In this document: positions 5,798 to 10,742 of the stretch, one piece after another
How the letters are laid out: every line of letters begins with the position of its first letter
How positions within the stretch are numbered: position 1 is the stretch's first letter
Program-made: the position numbers and the translations under genes
The notes under the pieces: generated by a model
Databases searched by the model: none
Told to the model about the DNA's origin: nothing
Seen by the model: only the letters and a program-made list of their open reading frames with translations
Assembly (NCBI GenBank): GCA_948902155.1
Contig: CAQVQZ010000063.1
Coordinates: 1-10,742, forward strand
DNA length: 10,742 bases
Direction: 5' to 3'
From: an uncultured Oscillibacter sp.
GTDB taxonomy: Bacteria > Bacillota_A > Clostridia > Oscillospirales > Oscillospiraceae

Positions 5798-6867
5798 CAG
5801 GCCCTCCGGAGCTTCCGGACCCCGATGGTCAGCATGGGCAGGGCATAGAACAGCAGCGCCCCGTAGCAGATGGCCCCATAGCCCCGGTCGATCAGGTCCG
5901 TCAGGCCGAAGGTGGAGACGCAGACGCCAAGGGCCGTCACCGCGCCGGTGATCAGTGGCCGGGCCAGGTCGAAGGACCGGCCCCGGAAAAAAGCCCGCTC
6001 CAGCCGGTCCTCCAGGGCCTTGATGAAACCGGCGGCGGTCTCCACCAGGGTGCCGAAAAGGACGATCTCGAAGAGGGCGTACAGCCACGGCAGGTCCAGG
6101 CGCTGGAAAATGGCCGTCACCGGGGCCTCCGCCTCCAGCGCGCCGGGGAGGTCGCAGCCCATGGCCAGCAGCAGCGGCAGGGCCGGGGCGGCTCCCAGCA
6201 GCCCCGCCAGGACTCCGCACACCAGGGACTCCCGGCGGGTCCGGAGGTCCCGGAGGGTGTAGAGAATCATGGAGACGCAGATCAGGTTGTAGGACGCGTA
6301 GCGCAGGCCGCTGGACAGCCAGCCGGAGACGATCTCGGCCCGCCGCAGTTCGGCGGAGACGGCGTCCCCGAAGCGGAGAAAGACGGCGGCCAGGAAGAGG
6401 AGGTAGACCCCGTAGAGCAGGTAGGCCCAGAGGGACAGGGCCCGCTCAATGGCCTCGGTGCCCTTGAGGACCAGGAGCACCACCCCCAGGGAGAGCAGGG
6501 CCACCCCCACCCAGGAGGGCGCGCCGGTGAGGGCGTGGAGCATGGTCCCGGCGGTGGCGTTGACCACCCCCAGGACCAGGAGAAGCATGGCGTAGAAGCA
6601 GAGGTCATAGAGGACCCCGGCCCGTCCCAGAAGGCAGCGCATCATGGAGCCGTAGTCGTAGGTCCGGAAGACCCGGACGAATTCGAAGGTGATGGCGCAC
6701 AGCGCCGCCCAGGCTCCCGCCGTCATGGCCAGGGCCAGCAGCCCGCCCAGCAGCCCGTAGCGCCCGAAATACCGGGCGATTTCCGCGCCGGTGCCGTAGC
6801 CGCCGCCCACCAGGACGGATTGGAGCACCAGGCCGGGGGTCAGATAGCGGGTCCAGGTTTTTTTCAT
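5797..6867 (-). CDS. YkvI-like integral membrane protein (COG3949-type)
   Basis: 356 residues; GGAGG (6876-6880) lies 8 nt before the ATG. Very hydrophobic, with roughly nine or ten predicted membrane segments (for example about 38-60, 88-110, 119-136, 147-166, 187-205, 216-236, 258-282, 302-321 and 328-350). The first segment carries the Gly-rich motif VGGGYGTGAEIARYFGRYG (20-38), typical of the Bacillus YkvI family and reminiscent of the broken first helix in LeuT/APC-fold transporters. Length and pattern fit that family. The substrate is unknown; an amino-acid or amine transporter is a structural inference only. It is divergent from the LysM-GH18 gene across a 104-bp gap in which I could not assign a clear promoter. 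Its stop codon coincides with the edge of the inverted repeat at 5634-5797. Confidence 0.85.
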   Translation of the reverse strand: MKKTWTRYLTPGLVLQSVLVGGGYGTGAEIARYFGRYGLLGGLLALAMTAGAWAALCAITFEFVRVFRTYDYGSMMRCLLGRAGVLYDLCFYAMLLLVLGVVNATAGTMLHALTGAPSWVGVALLSLGVVLLVLKGTEAIERALSLWAYLLYGVYLLFLAAVFLRFGDAVSAELRRAEIVSGWLSSGLRYASYNLICVSMILYTLRDLRTRRESLVCGVLAGLLGAAPALPLLLAMGCDLPGALEAEAPVTAIFQRLDLPWLYALFEIVLFGTLVETAAGFIKALEDRLERAFFRGRSFDLARPLITGAVTALGVCVSTFGLTDLIDRGYGAICYGALLFYALPMLTIGVRKLRRA

Positions 6868-6971
6868 AGGCAGCGCCTCCCGTCTGTTTGTCCAACCATA
6901 TGAGACTGAGGCGGCGGGTATGCATAGGGGACAACCGGAGGGACATAGGGTGCTTCCGAGAGGTGATGGAT
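6868..6971. promoter_or_regulatory. Divergent control region between YkvI-like and LysM-GH18 genes
   Basis: The 104-bp gap must hold both promoters. No pair of sigma-70 hexamers with normal spacing is visible on either strand. CATAT/GCATA motifs near 6896-6926 are the only AT-rich cores and could belong to sporulation sigma factors, but spacing does not let me assign one. CATAGGGG and CATAGGGT recur 22 bp apart just before the LysM gene. Confidence 0.3.
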
Positions 6972-8255
6972 ATGACGATCCATGTAGTGCGTCCCGGAGA
7001 AACCGTGGACGCTATTGCGGCGGGCTACGGGGTTTCCCCCCAGCGGCTGGCGGCGGACAACGACCTGCCCACCGGACTGGCCCTGGCGGTGGGACAAACC
7101 TTGGTGGTACGCTTCCCCCGAGAGGTCCACGCGGTGGCGGCGGGAGAAACCCTGACCTCCATCGCGGCGGACTATGGGACAACGGTCCGCCGCCTGTGGC
7201 GGAACAACTGGGAGCTTGGCGGCGGGGACCGGCTGACGGAGGGCCAGCTGCTGGTGATCTCCTACTTCGAGGAAAAGCTGGGGGAGGGGATTTTCAACGG
7301 CTACGCCTACCCCTTCATCGAGCCGCCCCTGCTGGCGGCGGAGCTGCCCTATCTGTCCACGGTCGCGCCCTTTACCTACGGCATCACGGCGGACGGGGGG
7401 CTGCTGCCCCTGGACGACGAAGTGATGCTGGAAGCGGCGCGGGTCCGGGGAACCAAGCCGGTGATGCACCTGTCCACCCTGACGGAGGCGGGGCAGTTCG
7501 ACACCGGACGGGCGGCGTTCATCCTGACGGACTACGAGGCCCAGGGGCGGCTGGCGGCGGAGGTCTTGCAAACGGTGCTGCGGAAGGGCTACGCGGGAGT
7601 GGATGTGGACTTTGAGTATCTGCCGGGACAGCTGGCGGCGGGTTACGCGGCGTTCCTGGGGCGGCTGCGGCAGCTGCTGGAGCCCCAGGAGCGGTTCCTC
7701 TGGGCGGCGCTGGCGCCGAAGACCAACACCCGGCAGCGGGGGCTGCTGTATGAGGGGCATGATTACGCCGCCGTGGCGGGGGCGGTGGATGGGGTGCTGC
7801 TGATGACATACGAATGGGGCTACACCTACGGCCCGCCCATGGCGGTGGCCCCCATCCCCAACGTCCGGGCGGTGCTGGACTACGCTGTCACGGAAATGCC
7901 CTCCGAAAAAATCTTCCTGGGCGTCCCCAACTACGGCTACGACTGGCCCCTGCCCTTCGTCCAGGGGGAGACCCGCGCCCAGTCCATCTCCAACCAGCGG
8001 GCCATCGAGCTGGCGGTCGAGTACGGCGCCGCCATCGAATACGACGAGACGGCCCAGTCCCCCTTCTTCCACTACACCGACGCCGGCGGGACCACCCACG
8101 AGGTCTGGTTCGAGGACGCGCGGAGCATGGAGGCCAAGCTGCGTCTCATCGCCGGATACGGCTTCCGGGGAGCGGGGTTCTGGAACCTCATGCGCCCCTT
8201 CTCCCAAACCTGGCTGGTTCTGGATTCCCTGTACGATATCGAGGACATCCCATAA
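6972..8255 (+). CDS. Double-LysM GH18 glycosidase (spore YaaH/SleL type)
   Basis: 427 residues from the ATG at 6972, with GAGG (6960-6963) 8 nt upstream. The frame is open to 6888, but the earlier ATGs lack a ribosome binding site and the extra residues look non-coding. Two LysM peptidoglycan-binding repeats span 1-48 (IHVVRPGETVDAIAAGYGVS) and 51-97 (VHAVAAGETLTSIAADYGTT). A GH18 barrel fills about 105-420, with the catalytic motif GVDVDFEYL (Asp211, Asp213, Glu215), MTYEWG (278-283), GVPNYGYDWPLP (317-328) and a late-barrel Trp (GFWNL, 402-406). There is no signal peptide, as in YaaH/SleL-type proteins that are placed in the spore coat from the mother cell and cleave cortex peptidoglycan as N-acetylglucosaminidases. 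This suggests a spore former. It is followed at once by a strong terminator. Confidence 0.9.
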   Translation: MTIHVVRPGETVDAIAAGYGVSPQRLAADNDLPTGLALAVGQTLVVRFPREVHAVAAGETLTSIAADYGTTVRRLWRNNWELGGGDRLTEGQLLVISYFEEKLGEGIFNGYAYPFIEPPLLAAELPYLSTVAPFTYGITADGGLLPLDDEVMLEAARVRGTKPVMHLSTLTEAGQFDTGRAAFILTDYEAQGRLAAEVLQTVLRKGYAGVDVDFEYLPGQLAAGYAAFLGRLRQLLEPQERFLWAALAPKTNTRQRGLLYEGHDYAAVAGAVDGVLLMTYEWGYTYGPPMAVAPIPNVRAVLDYAVTEMPSEKIFLGVPNYGYDWPLPFVQGETRAQSISNQRAIELAVEYGAAIEYDETAQSPFFHYTDAGGTTHEVWFEDARSMEAKLRLIAGYGFRGAGFWNLMRPFSQTWLVLDSLYDIEDIP

Positions 8256-8257
8256 AA

Positions 8258-8287
8258 AAGGGACCCGGTTTCACAACCGGGTCCCTT
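8258..8287. terminator. Bidirectional intrinsic terminator
   Basis: A 13-bp perfect stem, AAGGGACCCGGTT (8258-8270) with AACCGGGTCCCTT (8275-8287), loop TCAC, begins 3 nt after the LysM-GH18 stop. The plus-strand tail (AGCTTCTTC) is modest. On the minus strand the stem runs into TTTTTTATG, so it would also stop transcription arriving from purB. Confidence 0.85.
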
Positions 8288-8310
8288 AGCTTCTTCAAGC
8301 AAGTTGCTTC

Positions 8311-8397
8311 GTTGCCGTCGCTTCGGCTAGGTTGAACACCAGACAGCCAGAGCGAGCGAAAGCTCTTTTTGGATACTTTTTCTCTCGAGAAAAAGTA

Positions 8398-8399
<2 letters not shown>
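8311..8399 (-). repeat. Dispersed palindromic repeat, copy 2 (at the purB stop)
   Basis: Homologous to 2998-3083 in the opposite orientation. It has GTTGCCGTCGCTTCGGC (8311-8327, a 17-nt exact match to copy 1), CACCAGAC, then AGAGC...GCTCTTTTT (near 8350-8370, a plausible plus-strand terminator), then a hairpin with 13-bp arms GATACTTTTTCTC (8372-8384) and GAGAAAAAGTATC (8387-8399). The purB stop codon lies at the edge of this hairpin. Relative to copy 1 the outer arm bases and T/A-run lengths differ on both sides together, so pairing is preserved. Confidence 0.85.
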
Positions 8400-9816
<1,417 letters not shown>

Positions 9817-9830
9817 AGGCACGCTTCCTT

Positions 9831-10232
9831 TCAAATCAGCGTTTGGGGAAGGTCTGCGGACAGCTTGGCCAGCTCGTCGTGCGTCATGGCGCGGATGAGG
9901 ACCCAGCCCTCCGACGCGGCCAGGGAGAAGGGGGCCAGCCGCTCCATGGCGGCCTGGTATGGAACATATCCCAGGACGCGCTCCTCCGTCATGCTGACAA
10001 GGCCGAGGGTCCAATTGGGAATGGGCCGTCCGCCTGCCGCCCATTGGGCTTCGGGATGGAGGGGGAGCAGGGTGTCTGCGCCCTCTGTCAGCGCGCAGCT
10101 GCCCATAAGGGCGTTATCCTTTTGATAGACTTTGGGATTGGCCCGGTATGCCTCCTGCCAGCGCCGGGCGGTTTCCTCCTGGCTGGGGGCCCTCTTTTCA
10201 GGCTTCTTTTTTCCAAAACCAAACAGTCCCAT
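9831..10232 (-). CDS. Unknown 133-residue protein between purA and purB
   Basis: Complete frame with AGGAGG (10241-10246) 8 nt before the ATG at 10232. I do not recognise a family. The N-terminus MGLFGFGKKKPEKRAPSQEE combines a short hydrophobic/glycine patch with a basic cluster, then a charged helix (about 18-32, ETARRWQEAYRANPKVY). The rest (about 40-133) looks like a small alpha/beta fold with GYVPYQAAMERLAPF (88-102) and a helical end, DELAKLSADLP. There is no signal peptide or clear membrane helix. It is 36 nt after the 68-aa gene and 14 nt before purB, so it is almost certainly in the same transcript. A link to purine metabolism is suggested only by position. Confidence 0.85.
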   Translation of the reverse strand: MGLFGFGKKKPEKRAPSQEETARRWQEAYRANPKVYQKDNALMGSCALTEGADTLLPLHPEAQWAAGGRPIPNWTLGLVSMTEERVLGYVPYQAAMERLAPFSLAASEGWVLIRAMTHDELAKLSADLPQTLI

Positions 10233-10268
10233 AAGACGTACCTCCTGTGTTTTGCCCTGACGGGCGGC

Positions 10269-10475
10269 TCACGCCGCGGGCAGGCTCCCGAAGACGGTCA
10301 GCAGCCAGAGGCAGAAGGCCAGCCCGAACACGGCCAGCGCCCCGCACTCCGCCGCAGCGGGCCGGTGCTCCGCCGCCTTCGCAATCAAATTGTAGAGCAG
10401 GAACGGCCCGGCGACCGCGCCCACCATGGATAATATCCCGCAGACGGCGTAAAAGCCGGTGGCCGTGAAGAGCAT
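10269..10475 (-). CDS. Small two-helix membrane protein, unknown function
   Basis: 68 residues with GGGAGG (10482-10487) 6 nt before the ATG at 10475. Two hydrophobic segments (about 6-30, starting GFYAVCGILSMVGAVAGPFL, and about 42-65, GALAVFGLAFCLWLLTVFGS) flank a short polar loop (AKAAEHRPAAAE). This suggests an alpha-helical hairpin in the membrane. No family is recognised. It starts 12 nt after the purA stop and ends 36 nt before the 133-aa gene, so the order purA, this gene, 133-aa gene, purB looks like one operon. Confidence 0.8.
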   Translation of the reverse strand: MLFTATGFYAVCGILSMVGAVAGPFLLYNLIAKAAEHRPAAAECGALAVFGLAFCLWLLTVFGSLPAA

Positions 10476-10487
10476 GGCGGGCCTCCC

Positions 10488-10742
10488 TCAGCGGAGGATG
10501 ATGGCTTCCCGCTCGGGGCCCACGGAGACGTAGCCGATGCGGCACCCGATCTCCCGCTCGACGTACTCCACGTACTTCCGGGCGGCTTCCGGCAGGTCCT
10601 CCCAGGTCCGTACGCCGGAGATGTCGCACTTCCAGCCGGGCAGGTACTCCACCACCGGCTTGGCCTCGGGGAGCAGGGCGGGGAAGGGGAAGCGGTCCGT
10701 CTGCTGGCTCCCCAGCTCGTAGCGGACGCAGACGGGAATCTT
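10488..10742 (-). CDS. purA: Adenylosuccinate synthetase, C-terminal 84 residues
   Basis: The frame is open from the right edge to a TGA at 10490-10488, so only the C-terminus is present. It reads through EAKPVVEYLPGWKCDISGVR, then TWEDLPEAARKYVEYVEREI and finally SVGPEREAIILR, which are hallmark C-terminal stretches of PurA (LPGW-x-DI-x-GVR, then F/W-E-x-LP and the SVGP-x-R end). The enzyme uses GTP to join IMP and aspartate into adenylosuccinate, the substrate of PurB encoded downstream. Promoter and any purine-responsive control lie outside the window. Confidence 0.95.
   Translation of the reverse strand, partial: KIPVCVRYELGSQQTDRFPFPALLPEAKPVVEYLPGWKCDISGVRTWEDLPEAARKYVEYVEREIGCRIGYVSVGPEREAIILR

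Noticed and set aside
5335..5951. Three overlapping plus-strand frames between bactofilin and the YkvI-like gene
   Set aside because: They run across the bactofilin promoter and the 164-bp palindrome, lack starts with good ribosome binding sites, and encode Arg/Gly/Ser-rich noise.
6888..6971. Earlier ATG starts for the LysM-GH18 protein (6888, 6966)
   Set aside because: The ATG at 6966 is only 2 nt from the GAGG, and the one at 6888 has no ribosome binding site; the LysM domain begins right at the 6972 start.
6864..8207. 447-codon minus-strand open frame opposite the LysM-GH18 gene
   Set aside because: It overlaps a gene with catalytic and LysM motifs and the start of the YkvI-like gene, and its His/Gln/Arg-rich product resembles no family.

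Overview
The window looks like chromosomal DNA from a GC-rich, anaerobic, probably spore-forming Clostridia member. The Oscillospiraceae and relatives (Flavonifractor/Oscillibacter-like) fit best. Grounds: high-GC coding regions with strong AGGAGG-type ribosome binding sites; a COG2509-type flavoprotein; a bactofilin; a LysM plus GH18 protein of the spore-cortex-lytic type; a conjugative-element-type gene at the left edge; and many small palindromic intergenic repeats. The taxonomic placement is inference.

Left edge (1-1281): a truncated coiled-coil gene of the kind carried by Clostridia integrative elements runs off the window. It is followed by about 420 bases of AT-richer, hairpin-rich non-coding DNA and a tRNA-Gln(CTG) on the minus strand with a near-consensus promoter and its own terminator. 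The 3' end of the tRNA faces the element-like gene, as expected for integration into a tRNA gene, but no integrase or att duplication is visible here.

Middle (1350-5540): a plus-strand FAD/NAD(P)-dependent oxidoreductase (530 aa), a repeat-filled gap of about 550 bases, a plus-strand D-2-hydroxyacid dehydrogenase (323 aa), and a convergent minus-strand bactofilin (158 aa) with a good promoter and a leader of about 240 nt.

Right (5634-10742): a long inverted repeat abuts the stop codon of a minus-strand YkvI-like membrane protein. This is divergent from a LysM-LysM-GH18 protein. After a terminator and a second copy of the dispersed repeat comes a minus-strand cluster, read in transcription order purA (partial), a 68-aa two-helix membrane protein, a 133-aa unknown protein and purB. 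PurA and PurB together convert IMP to AMP. The two small unknown genes between them are tightly packed and probably co-transcribed.

The most unusual theme is that three intergenic repeats begin exactly at, or contain, the stop codon of the neighbouring gene. Two copies of one family end the oxidoreductase gene and purB, and the long inverted repeat touches the stop of the YkvI-like gene. No complete new defence or biosynthetic system is visible. The best leads are these stop-codon-associated repeats, the two small genes inside the purA-purB cluster and the element/tRNA junction.
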